A stretch of DNA of 64,000 nucleotides, taken from Afipia sp. Root123D2. GTDB taxonomy: Bacteria > Pseudomonadota > Alphaproteobacteria > Rhizobiales > Xanthobacteraceae. The stretch spans positions 776,828 through 840,827 of the forward strand of contig NZ_LMDP01000002.1 of NCBI RefSeq assembly GCF_001425835.1. The letters are read 5' to 3'. Under the pieces are notes generated by a model, which did not search any database, had not been told where the DNA came from, and saw only the letters and a list, made by a program, of their open reading frames with translations. The position numbers and the translations under genes were made by a program. Below are positions 18,724 through 26,047 of the stretch, in pieces; position 1 is the stretch's first letter, and every line of letters starts with the position of its first letter.

Positions 18724-18969
18724 ATGTATCGCAAACTTGCTCTTGGACTTGTCGCCGCAGCGTCCCTGACCGCCGCTGCTCTCGCCCCCAGCGGCGCATC
18801 CGCCCATGGCTGGCATGGCCATCATCATCACGGCTGGGGCCATCACTATGGCCATCGCGGTTTCGGTCCGGTGTTCATTGCCGGCGGCTACAACAACGGC
18901 TGCTACGTGACCCGCCGCGTGCTGACCAAGTACGGCTATCGCCTGCGGACCTTCAACGTCTGCTACTGA
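18724..18969 (+). CDS. Small secreted His/Gly-rich protein
   Basis: An 81-aa protein with a clear signal peptide (MYRKLALG, hydrophobic core, cleavage near ASA-HG at residue 28) and a mature region opening with a His-rich tract (about ten His within 20 residues), then an aromatic and Arg-rich tail with two Cys (CYV and NVCY) that could form a disulfide. The ATG follows an AACCCGGAGAA ribosome-binding site. The His tract suggests metal binding (inference). A terminator follows at once. Similar short His-rich exported proteins are common in Bradyrhizobiaceae; no function is known to me. Confidence 0.8.
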   Translation: MYRKLALGLVAAASLTAAALAPSGASAHGWHGHHHHGWGHHYGHRGFGPVFIAGGYNNGCYVTRRVLTKYGYRLRTFNVCY

Positions 18970-18998
18970 TCCGCTCGCCCCTTGGGTGAGAACCAAAT

Positions 18999-19027
18999 CC
19001 CCGGTCGCCTCAGGCGGCCGGGGTTTT
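18999..19027 (+). terminator. Rho-independent terminator after the His-rich protein gene
   Basis: CCCCGGTCGCC pairs with GGCGGCCGGGG around a TCA loop (one mismatch), followed by TTTT. Confidence 0.75.
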
Positions 19028-19143
19028 GCTGTCCGTATCACGGCGGCTAACCATGGCGCTGGCGGGGCGCGTCCTCTACCATCTTGATTTGCCGGAGATC
19101 GTCCGCGCGATGGATTCTGAATGGTCTTCGACGAGATGACGAC

Positions 19144-20913
19144 ATGATGAAAGCCACCTTTCCGTTGCTGCCGAAATCGGCGCGCGGCATCGGCGTGCGT
19201 CAGATCCGCCTCATCTGCGGGCTGATCCTGTTCTCCTACCTGCTCAGCCATTTCACCAACCACGCACTGGGAAACATTTCGCTCGGCGCCATGGCTGACG
19301 GGCTGCAGTACCACATGGCCTTCTGGCAAAGCTGGCCGGTCACGGCCGTGTTCTATACGGCTGCGTTGCTGCATATGAGCCTCGGCCTCTGGGCGCTTTA
19401 TGCTCGGCGGCAATTCCGCTGGAAGACGATCGAACTCACCCAGCTCGTGTTCGGCTTGAGCATTCCTCTCCTCATCATCGGACACATCATCGGCATACGG
19501 GTGTCCGCTGCACTGTTCGACATCGATAAAAAAGGCTACGAGCAGGCCTTTTTCGGCGCATGGGTCGCGCAACGCAACTTCATGTGGCTGCTCTACTCGA
19601 CGTTGATCGTGTCGTGGGTTCACGGCTGCATCGGGATTTATTTCTGGCTGCGGATCAAACCGTTCTTCCGGCGCGCCGCACCATGGCTGTTGGCAACCGC
19701 GGTGTTGATCCCGACCCTGGCCCTGCTCGGTCTTTATCAGGGCGGCCGCGCCGTGGAACGCGCCAGCGCGGCACCGGAGTGGCGGGCCGACAATCTCACC
19801 GCCGCCACGCTCGGCACCCGCGCGCAACAGACGACGCTCGATGCGATCTACACCTGGAGCCTGTACGGTTATCTCGGGTTAATCGGCCTTGCCTTTGCAG
19901 CACGCGGGGTTCGCGCCATTGGCGAGCGACGGCGCGGCCTGATCAAGCTGTCTTATGGCGAAGGCAAGACCGTGCGCGTTCCGGTCGGCCTTAGCGTGCT
20001 CGAAGCAAGCATCCGCCACAATATTCCGCACTCGAGTGCCTGCGGCGGCCGCGCGCGCTGCTCGACCTGCCGCATCCGTGTGGTCGGCGATCACGGCCCG
20101 CTGCCGCAGCCATCGAACCGCGAGGCTTTCGTTCTCGCGCGCATCGGCGCCGGCGACGATCCGACCATTCGCCTCGCCTGCCAGCTGCGGCCGCTCCGCG
20201 ACCTGGCGTTTTTCCAGATTTTCCCCGCCAACGCGGAGGCGGCGCTGCCCGGCCGGATCGGCGCGGCGCATGCCGGCAAGGAACGCTATCTCGTCAGCAT
20301 GTTCGTCGACATGCGCGGCTCGACCAAACTCGCCGAGCAGCTTCTGCCGTTCGACACGGTCTTCATCATCAACCGGTTTCTGACCGCCGTCTCGCGCGCC
20401 GTCGTCGAATGCGGCGGCCAGCCCAACCAGTTCGTCGGTGATGGCCAGCTTGCGCTGTTCGGCCTTGCAACATCGCGGCAGACCGCTGCCCGTCAGGCGA
20501 TCAAGGCGGCCGCCCGGATCTCGGTACTCATCGACGAGCTCAATGCGTTTCTCGGTAAGGATGTCCCGGAGCCGCTGCGCTTCGGCATCGGCATCCACGG
20601 CGGCGAGGTGATCGTCGGCGACATCGGCTCGGAGGACCACACCGTATTCACCGCGCTCGGCGATGCGGTCAACGTCACCGCGCGCCTGCAGGACATGACC
20701 AAGAGCCTGGCGTGCGAAGTGGTGCTGTCCGAGGAGGTCCATACCGCCGCCGGTCTGCCGCCGGATGCCCTGCCGCGCCAGGAGGTCGTGATCCGGGGAC
20801 GCGCGGAGCCACTGGTCATACGCACCGTCGCCAGAGCCGCGTCGTTGTCCGATCTGGCAGATCATTTCGCAGTTGCAGCAGCGCCGTCGCCGCCGCTTTT
20901 ATCTGTCGTTTAA
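19144..20913 (+). CDS. Membrane-anchored adenylate/guanylate cyclase with an adrenodoxin-type 2Fe-2S domain
   Basis: The 589-aa protein has three parts. Residues 20-255 form about six transmembrane helices with His at 36, 40, 77, 114 and 160, as in b-type-cytochrome-like membrane domains. Residues about 265-360 are a 2Fe-2S ferredoxin domain with C300-x5-C306-x2-C309-x36-C346, the adrenodoxin spacing. Residues about 380-560 are a class III cyclase with metal Asp389 (FVDMRGS) and Asp433 (FVGDG) and transition-state N510/R514 (NVTARLQ). The usual substrate-specifying Lys of NKF(I)GD is Gln here (PNQFVGD). I infer a redox- or electron-flow-controlled cyclic nucleotide synthase. ATG 19144 is followed by a second ATG; either could be used. 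Confidence 0.88.
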   Translation: MMKATFPLLPKSARGIGVRQIRLICGLILFSYLLSHFTNHALGNISLGAMADGLQYHMAFWQSWPVTAVFYTAALLHMSLGLWALYARRQFRWKTIELTQLVFGLSIPLLIIGHIIGIRVSAALFDIDKKGYEQAFFGAWVAQRNFMWLLYSTLIVSWVHGCIGIYFWLRIKPFFRRAAPWLLATAVLIPTLALLGLYQGGRAVERASAAPEWRADNLTAATLGTRAQQTTLDAIYTWSLYGYLGLIGLAFAARGVRAIGERRRGLIKLSYGEGKTVRVPVGLSVLEASIRHNIPHSSACGGRARCSTCRIRVVGDHGPLPQPSNREAFVLARIGAGDDPTIRLACQLRPLRDLAFFQIFPANAEAALPGRIGAAHAGKERYLVSMFVDMRGSTKLAEQLLPFDTVFIINRFLTAVSRAVVECGGQPNQFVGDGQLALFGLATSRQTAARQAIKAAARISVLIDELNAFLGKDVPEPLRFGIGIHGGEVIVGDIGSEDHTVFTALGDAVNVTARLQDMTKSLACEVVLSEEVHTAAGLPPDALPRQEVVIRGRAEPLVIRTVARAASLSDLADHFAVAAAPSPPLLSVV

Positions 20914-21019
20914 GTCTATCCACATATCCGCTTACCGCGTATCGTGCGCGCCGTTGGAAACGCCGTTCGCGGATTGCCGACCGTTTGTTATCGTTCTTAA
21001 TTCTGTGGAGACTAACCTG

Positions 21020-21220
21020 ATGGCTAAAGGGACTGTGAAGTGGTTCAACCCGACCAAGGGCTATGGTTTCATCCAGCCCGCAACGGGCGGCAAGGATGTG
21101 TTCGTGCATATTTCGGCGGTTGAAAGAGCCGGACTTTCGACACTCAACGAGGGACAGACGGTTGAGTTCGAAGAGGTCGCCAATCGCGGCAAGACCTCTG
21201 CCGAGAACCTGAAGGTTTAA
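21020..21220 (+). CDS. Cold-shock domain protein (CspA family)
   Basis: The 66-aa protein is a single cold-shock OB-fold with RNP1 KGYGFIQP and RNP2 DVFVHIS. It binds single-stranded RNA and DNA and melts mRNA structure in the cytoplasm. The ATG at 21020 follows a TGGAGAC ribosome-binding site; the frame reads open further upstream but encodes no family sequence. The 106-base gap before it includes AT-richer sequence that probably holds the promoter and 5' leader. A strong terminator follows. Confidence 0.93.
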   Translation: MAKGTVKWFNPTKGYGFIQPATGGKDVFVHISAVERAGLSTLNEGQTVEFEEVANRGKTSAENLKV

Positions 21221-21236
21221 GGCTTCGAATACACGA

Positions 21237-21262
21237 AAGGCGAGAAGAACCTTCTCGCCTTA
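21237..21262 (+). terminator. Hairpin terminator after the cold-shock gene
   Basis: AAGGCGAGAAG pairs with CTTCTCGCCTT around a 3-4-base loop. The following T run is weak (TTAAAG). Confidence 0.7.
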
Positions 21263-21341
21263 AAGCCGATACCGGCAAGTGTGACTTCCGGAATTAATCC
21301 AACAGCCGGGATAACCGGCGAAATTCCTGGGAATGGGGGCG

Positions 21342-21563
21342 CTAGCACGAAGCCCCCCAACCCTTCGGGAACGGAATGAACGGCCACGCGCCGCCAGACC
21401 CCGAACAGTCGGCTGCATCGTCACCCGGCTCGAGCAATCCACCGCAATGAGGACAACAATTGTCGTTGTCGTATGCGACCGGATAGTCGAACGCAGCGTC
21501 GTTCACCTCCGCCGCGAAAAAATTAACCACATTGCTTCGCGAGATCGTTCGTTTGCCGGACAT
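21342..21563 (-). CDS. Small protein with a CPHCGG zinc-ribbon-like motif
   Basis: A 73-aa protein beginning MSGKRTISRSNVVNFF with a central CCPHCGG and later Cys residues (ADCSGSGG and a terminal Cys). Four or more Cys in this short span suggest a structural zinc or disulfides. The ATG at 21563 is preceded by a good AAGAGGAACG ribosome-binding site, which supports real translation. No function is recognised. It lies alone between the cold-shock gene and a membrane protein gene. Confidence 0.6.
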   Translation of the reverse strand: MSGKRTISRSNVVNFFAAEVNDAAFDYPVAYDNDNCCPHCGGLLEPGDDAADCSGSGGAWPFIPFPKGWGASC

Positions 21564-21728
21564 GCTCGTTCCTCTTGATCAGAGGCGGCACCATGGCAGG
21601 AAGATCATGCTGTTACGTTCAAGCGAATGCTAGAATTTTAGCATTGAAAATGTGGTTTGGTTTCACTTCCTGGAACCGCCCTGCGGCACGGATCGCGCCG
21701 CAGAAGCGCTTTTCGCCAATCCAGATAC

Positions 21729-22568
21729 TCAGCGCGCGACGATCAGGCCGCGGCTGGTGACGACAACCCATTGGCCGTCCTGCCGGCGGATGGCATCGAC
21801 GCGGCCGACGCCCGGCAACGGATCGCCGGAGAAAACCTCGAACACACCCTGACGCCCCTCGACGGTGGCGCTGCCATTGCCGACACCAAGCAAAGTCCAA
21901 CCGCTGACAGTCGGCAGCCGGCTGACTGTCGGCGCCGCTGCCGTCGTGGGCTTCGCAACGGACCCCGTCGCCTCGGACGCGCGCAGCTTCTCGACCGCTT
22001 CGCTCAGCCTGGCGAGTTTCGCAGCCGGTTCGGCCTGGGCTTTCTCGACCTTGGCGATGCGATCTTCGAGTTTGTCCATCTTGCCGATACGGTCATCGAC
22101 CTTGGCGGCATGTGTTGCAGTTCCGCTCTTCAGCGCGGCGACCTCGCCATTGAGCTTTACGATCGCGCTTTGGGTCGCGCGATACTGGTTGGCAAGCGCG
22201 AGCGATGCGCCGTCATCGTCCGACAGATAGTTTGCAATACCGAAAGTCGCCGCCGATCCGCCGACTGCGCCGACGATTGCCGCCAGCGCAACGACAGCGG
22301 CCATCGACAGATAACGACGCGAGCTTGACGAGGTCTCGGACGATCCGCTGGAGGACTTTGCCCCGCCGAGCGCTGCATCGTCCCACGACGAATGGGGCGT
22401 CAGCCGCTGCAGCACGATTTCTTTCGACGGCTCCCTGGACGGTGCCGCGGCAGCGGATTCGGATGCCTCGGACGCGGTCGCGCCCTGAGCGCCATCCTTC
22501 ACCCCGGAAAAATTCGGCTCGATGTGTTTGTCCGAGTCATTCGGACGGTCGGCGCTGGCATCGGTCAT
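21729..22568 (-). CDS. Single-pass membrane protein with periplasmic coiled coil, unknown function
   Basis: The 279-aa protein has an acidic, Ser/Ala-rich cytoplasmic N-terminus (1-82), one transmembrane helix (about 86-108, YLSMAAVVALAAIVGAV), an Ala/Lys/Glu/Asp heptad-rich coiled coil (about 125-195) and a C-terminal beta-rich domain with GWTLLGVGNGSATVEGRQG and DPLPGVGRVDAI, which resembles a small periplasmic stalk domain. This layout is typical of hypothetical proteins of Bradyrhizobium relatives; no enzyme motif is present. The ATG at 22568 precedes the acidic N-terminus. Confidence 0.72.
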   Translation of the reverse strand: MTDASADRPNDSDKHIEPNFSGVKDGAQGATASEASESAAAAPSREPSKEIVLQRLTPHSSWDDAALGGAKSSSGSSETSSSSRRYLSMAAVVALAAIVGAVGGSAATFGIANYLSDDDGASLALANQYRATQSAIVKLNGEVAALKSGTATHAAKVDDRIGKMDKLEDRIAKVEKAQAEPAAKLARLSEAVEKLRASEATGSVAKPTTAAAPTVSRLPTVSGWTLLGVGNGSATVEGRQGVFEVFSGDPLPGVGRVDAIRRQDGQWVVVTSRGLIVAR

Positions 22569-22996
22569 CGGCGTGATCCTCGTGGAGGTTTCACGATTTG
22601 GTAACCATGATTGCTTTCCAAATCGTTACCGGCCTCCGCCTACCACCCCACGCCAGCCAAAGGCTCGCGAGAGGCTCCCCCCGCCACCGCGCTCAGGAAA
22701 TCTCATTTCCACCCACGCGGCGCGCAAACAGCGCCGAGAGTCTGAGGCCCGCCGAAACAACGACGATGCCGCGCCGAAAAGCTCGATTGACAGCCCGAAG
22801 ACCACCGGCACCTGAGCGATGCGGGGCGGTGCCCCGATGAGCCTTAGCCGGCAAGCATAGTTCTCCCGCTCGAAGATCGAGCGGAAGGGTCCAGCGCGCG
22901 ACGGTGAGGATGCTGTTGCCGGTGGTGTGCAGCAATGCGATGGCCGCTGCGGCCCCGCCGCCGAAGATGCCGATGACGCAAGCCAGGTTCGAAACG
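22569..22996. other. 428-base gap without a supportable gene
   Basis: The minus strand carries short open frames, one of which (about 22990-22700) begins with a hydrophobic Gly/Ala-rich stretch and then becomes Arg-rich as typical shadow translation. There is no credible start or ribosome-binding site. It could hold a decayed membrane-protein fragment downstream of tauE, but I cannot support one. The promoter of the 22568 minus-strand gene must lie at its left edge. Confidence 0.4.
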
Positions 22997-23776
22997 TCAC
23001 AACAGATTGAGGCTGCGGATCAGAACGTAGATCGCCACTGCGAATATCAGCACCGCAAACACGGTGTTCAACGCGCCCTTGCGGCCTGCAAGCGAGGTTG
23101 CGAAGCGGGCGCCGAGTAGACCACCGAGGACGCCGCCAACGATGAACAACATGGCGAGAGACCAATCCACAAAGCCGGACAGTGCGTAATTTGTCGCCGT
23201 GGCCAGTCCGAAGGCGGTGACCGCCAGGAGAGACGAACCCACCGCGTACAAGATCGGCATGCCGGTGGCGGCGATCAGGGCCGGGACGATCAAAAAGCCG
23301 CCGCCGATCCCGAAGAAACCGGACAAGGTTCCTGTAACAACCCCAAAGGCCAGAAGCTTTGGCAGATTCTCTCGGTTGAGCCTGACCGACGGCTCGCCCT
23401 CGCCGGAGCGTCCCTTCAACATCAGGACGCCTACCACCAACATCACTATGGCGAACAGGGCGAGTAGCTTCTGACCATCAATGATCTTGCCGAGTGTAGA
23501 ACCGAGAAAAGCGCCGGCTATGCCAGCGAGCGCGAACACCGAAGCACAGCGCCACTTCACGTTACCGGCGCGGACATGGTTCGCCAGATTGACGGCAGCG
23601 TTCGCCGCTACGGCGATGGCGCTAGTCCCAATCGCGACATGCGGGTCCGATACCCCGACCAGATAGATCAGGAGCGGGACGGCCAGAATCGAGCCGCCGC
23701 CCCCGACCAGCCCCAGTGAGAAGCCGACCAACGAGCCGGAGGCGACACCGAGCACACCTTGGGTCAGCGACAGCAT
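22997..23776 (-). CDS. TauE/SafE family sulfite/sulfonate exporter-like permease
   Basis: The 259-aa integral membrane protein has about eight hydrophobic segments and two repeated glycine-rich hairpins (GLVGGGGSILAVPLL near residue 25 and GFFGIGGGFLIVPAL near 155), the hallmark of the TauE/SafE family. It probably exports sulfite or another sulfur anion across the inner membrane. It is the third gene of a minus-strand operon (ArsR repressor, rhodanese, permease; gaps of 2 and 17 bases) opposite the persulfide dioxygenase-like gene, which supports a sulfide/sulfite detoxification role. Confidence 0.9.
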   Translation of the reverse strand: MLSLTQGVLGVASGSLVGFSLGLVGGGGSILAVPLLIYLVGVSDPHVAIGTSAIAVAANAAVNLANHVRAGNVKWRCASVFALAGIAGAFLGSTLGKIIDGQKLLALFAIVMLVVGVLMLKGRSGEGEPSVRLNRENLPKLLAFGVVTGTLSGFFGIGGGFLIVPALIAATGMPILYAVGSSLLAVTAFGLATATNYALSGFVDWSLAMLFIVGGVLGGLLGARFATSLAGRKGALNTVFAVLIFAVAIYVLIRSLNLL

Positions 23777-23793
23777 AGCGAAAACTCCTCAAT

Positions 23794-24342
23794 TCACGCA
23801 GCTCGCGTCGGCGCACCGTAGACGCCGCGGTTCCAGGGCGCCCGCATCAGAACACGTGCCATGCCGCAAAAGCCGGTTACGCCGGCGGTAATCAGCCCGG
23901 CACCGACGAAAGCTGGCACGGCGAAGAACCAGGGCGACACCACTAGGCCGAGCAAAGTGCCAAAGGAGGCAAGGATTCCGGCACCGATCTGCACCTGACG
24001 TTGAAGCTCAAGCGGCTGACGCGGGTCGGTCGCGACAGGCAGACCCGCCTTGCGCCAAGCGTCGAGCCCGCCTTCGACGATGAAAACCTCGAAGGTTCCA
24101 TCGAGTTTCGCCGCCAGCCGCGGCGCGTTGGCTTGAGTGCGGGCGCCGCTCTTGCAGTGGAAGATGATCGGCCTGTCCGGATGTGCGGTGAGATCGGCCT
24201 CGTCGAGCTTCGACAAGGGCAGGTTTCGCGCACCCGGTATCTTCTCGCGCGCGTGCTCGTCGGCTTCGCGGACGTCGATGAGGGTAGCGCCCTTGTCGAG
24301 AAGACGGCGAGCGTCCGTAGGATTGATAGTGAGTAGCGACAT
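23794..24342 (-). CDS. Rhodanese with C-terminal DUF2892-type membrane anchor
   Basis: The 182-aa protein has a rhodanese domain (about 1-105) with the active-site loop CKSGARTQ (Cys63) and then two transmembrane segments (about 122-142 and 146-165) with the GxxxGxxGFCGMARVL pattern of DUF2892. It transfers sulfane sulfur, probably from glutathione persulfide or thiosulfate, on the cytoplasmic face of the membrane. Its start lies 2 bases after the repressor stop, so translation is probably coupled. The sulfur-handling neighbours on both sides support this role. Confidence 0.9.
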   Translation of the reverse strand: MSLLTINPTDARRLLDKGATLIDVREADEHAREKIPGARNLPLSKLDEADLTAHPDRPIIFHCKSGARTQANAPRLAAKLDGTFEVFIVEGGLDAWRKAGLPVATDPRQPLELQRQVQIGAGILASFGTLLGLVVSPWFFAVPAFVGAGLITAGVTGFCGMARVLMRAPWNRGVYGAPTRAA

Positions 24343-24344
24343 TC

Positions 24345-24695
24345 CTAGCTCCTTCTTTGGCTTATCTTTGTCTTCGTTTTGGCGGGCGCGCAGAACAGCT
24401 TGTGCAGCGTGGCGAAGAGTTGCTCGATGCGGGAATCGGCGATGCGATACCAGAGCATCTGGCTTTCCCTCCGGAACGTGACGAGCCCCTCGTCGCGCAT
24501 TTTGGCGAGATGTTGCGACAGGGCCGATTGCGACAGCCCCGCGGCTTCGGCGAGGGAACCCACGTTGTCTTCACCGCATTCGACGAGCCTGCACAGGATC
24601 ATCAACCGGCGTTCATTGGCGAGCGCCCGCAGGATCGCGGCGACCTCGACGGCCTGCTTCTCGAAAGTTTCCGGATCGAACGTTGGGGAAGCCAT
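24345..24695 (-). CDS. ArsR-family repressor, BigR/SqrR-like persulfide sensor
   Basis: The 116-aa winged-helix protein has the recognition helix in LSQSALSQHLAKMRDEG and a wing in LVTFRRESQMLWYRI. Cys35 (LMILCRL) and Cys102 (KLFCAPA), 67 residues apart, match the two-Cys arrangement that BigR and SqrR use to form a tetrasulfide or disulfide with persulfides and release DNA; an extra Cys40 is present. There is no ArsR metal motif (ELCVCDL). It heads an operon with rhodanese and TauE and is divergent from a persulfide dioxygenase-like gene, matching known BigR regulons. The 95-base intergenic region with an inverted repeat is its likely operator. Confidence 0.88.
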   Translation of the reverse strand: MASPTFDPETFEKQAVEVAAILRALANERRLMILCRLVECGEDNVGSLAEAAGLSQSALSQHLAKMRDEGLVTFRRESQMLWYRIADSRIEQLFATLHKLFCAPAKTKTKISQRRS

Positions 24696-24713
24696 CGGCC
24701 TATTCCTCTTATT

Positions 24714-24742
24714 TTAGATATTGCTTAATTAGGATAATCTAA
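24714..24742. promoter_or_regulatory. AT-rich inverted repeat, candidate operator for the BigR-like repressor
   Basis: Arms TTAGAT (24714-24719) and ATCTAA (24737-24742) flank a near-central TTAATTA. The site lies in the only AT-rich patch between the divergent arsR and persulfide dioxygenase-like genes, where one dimer could repress both. Assigned from position and symmetry. Confidence 0.6.
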
Positions 24743-24790
24743 TATATTCGTCAAGACCAAACTTAACGATGGCGCCAGGAGGTTCCAGAG

Positions 24791-25675
24791 ATGTCACGAC
24801 CAATCATCCGATCATTCTTCGACGAGCCAACCAACACGGTGAGCTACCTGGTGGCCGATCCGGCGACGAAAAAGGCCGCGATCATCGACCCGGTGTTCGA
24901 CTACGACCACAATTCGGGCGAGGTGGATACGCGCTCCGTGGAAGCGATGCTGGGAGCCGCCGAAGAGGCGGGCAACACTGTCGAATGGGTGCTGGAGACT
25001 CATGCGCATGCCGACCATCTGTCGGGCGCGCCTTTCATCAAGGCGAAGACCGGCGCGAAAATCGGCATCGGCGAGCACATCAAGGACGTGCAACGCATCT
25101 TCCGCCCGATCTTCAACGCGACCGACCTGAAGACCGACGGCAGCGACTTCGATCATCTGTTCCGGGACGGCGAGCGCTTCAAGATCGGGGAGCTCGACGT
25201 CGAGGTTCTCTACACGCCGGGGCACACGCCGGCGGACATTTCTTACAAGATCGAGGATGCCGTATTCGTCGGCGACACTCTGTTCATGCCCGACTACGGC
25301 ACGGCGCGCGCCGACTTCCCGGGCGGCGATGCCCACAAGCTCTACCGGTCGATCAAGCGCCTGCTTGCATTGCCGCAGGAAACACGGCTGTTCATGTGTC
25401 ACGACTACAAGGCCCCCGGCCGTGATACTTTCGCCTGGGAGACCACGGTGCGCGAGCAACGCGAGAACAACGTCCACGTCAAGGAAGGTATCTCTGAAGA
25501 CGAATTCGTGGCCATGCGGCAGGCGCGCGACACCAAACTATCAGCGCCGAGGCTGCTGCTGCCCTCCATCCAGGTGAACATCCGCGCCGGCAAATTTCCG
25601 CCGGCCGAAGCCAACGGGGTGCGCTACCTCACGATCCCCGTGAAGCTGAAGGGGGGCGCGCAGAACTGCGTGTAG
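24791..25675 (+). CDS. Metallo-beta-lactamase-fold hydrolase, Blh/ETHE1-like persulfide dioxygenase
   Basis: The 294-aa protein carries the MBL metal motif H71-x-H73-x-D75-H76, a downstream TPGHTP His and the GDTLFMPDYGTARADFPGG segment typical of ETHE1/Blh-type persulfide dioxygenases. These use non-heme iron to oxidise glutathione persulfide to sulfite. It stands alone on the plus strand opposite a BigR-like repressor with rhodanese and TauE, so sulfite made here could be exported by TauE. There is no fused rhodanese or DUF442 domain, unlike some Blh proteins. The ATG follows a GGAGGTTCCAGAG ribosome-binding site. Confidence 0.9.
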   Translation: MSRPIIRSFFDEPTNTVSYLVADPATKKAAIIDPVFDYDHNSGEVDTRSVEAMLGAAEEAGNTVEWVLETHAHADHLSGAPFIKAKTGAKIGIGEHIKDVQRIFRPIFNATDLKTDGSDFDHLFRDGERFKIGELDVEVLYTPGHTPADISYKIEDAVFVGDTLFMPDYGTARADFPGGDAHKLYRSIKRLLALPQETRLFMCHDYKAPGRDTFAWETTVREQRENNVHVKEGISEDEFVAMRQARDTKLSAPRLLLPSIQVNIRAGKFPPAEANGVRYLTIPVKLKGGAQNCV

Positions 25676-25787
25676 GCGCGAGACCCGATCGCACGTTGTG
25701 CCACGGCGCCGGTCATTGCTTGAACCGCAAACGTCAGCTCCGATCTGGCGCCGCTGCGACCCTCGCGGTTCAATATGGTAGTTTCGC

Positions 25788-25809
25788 TTGGCGCTCCCTA
25801 GGGGAATCG
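25788..25809. repeat. attL, left direct repeat of the island
   Basis: This 22-bp copy begins TTGGCGCTCCCTAGGGGAAT and is identical to 39908-39929. It matches the CCA end, acceptor stem and part of the T arm of the tRNA-Glu gene; the match stops immediately after it. Confidence 0.93.
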
Positions 25810-26047
25810 CCAATTGGAACATCAAGTCATTGAAAGACATAGTCTTTTAGGCCACCAAACTTATTGCTGTGTAGCAGATTAACTGATGGTGGTCGAGGGC
25901 TTCATCGAACTTCTTCGATATTCTTGCTCCTTCAATCTTAGCCCATCAGAATGCACGACAACCGGGGATTCTTGCTTGTGTTCGGTACGCACCCGCGAGA
26001 TGTGCCCCTGCCGCGCGGCGAGGACGCTGGATCAAAGGGGAAGCTGA

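Noticed and set aside
22693-22935. A minus-strand frame downstream of tauE with a hydrophobic start
   Set aside because: No clear start and Arg-rich shadow composition after the first residues; could be decay, not enough to call.
25788-25809. A second tRNA-Glu fragment as a gene
   Set aside because: Only the 3' 22 bases match; there is no D or anticodon arm. It is an att repeat.
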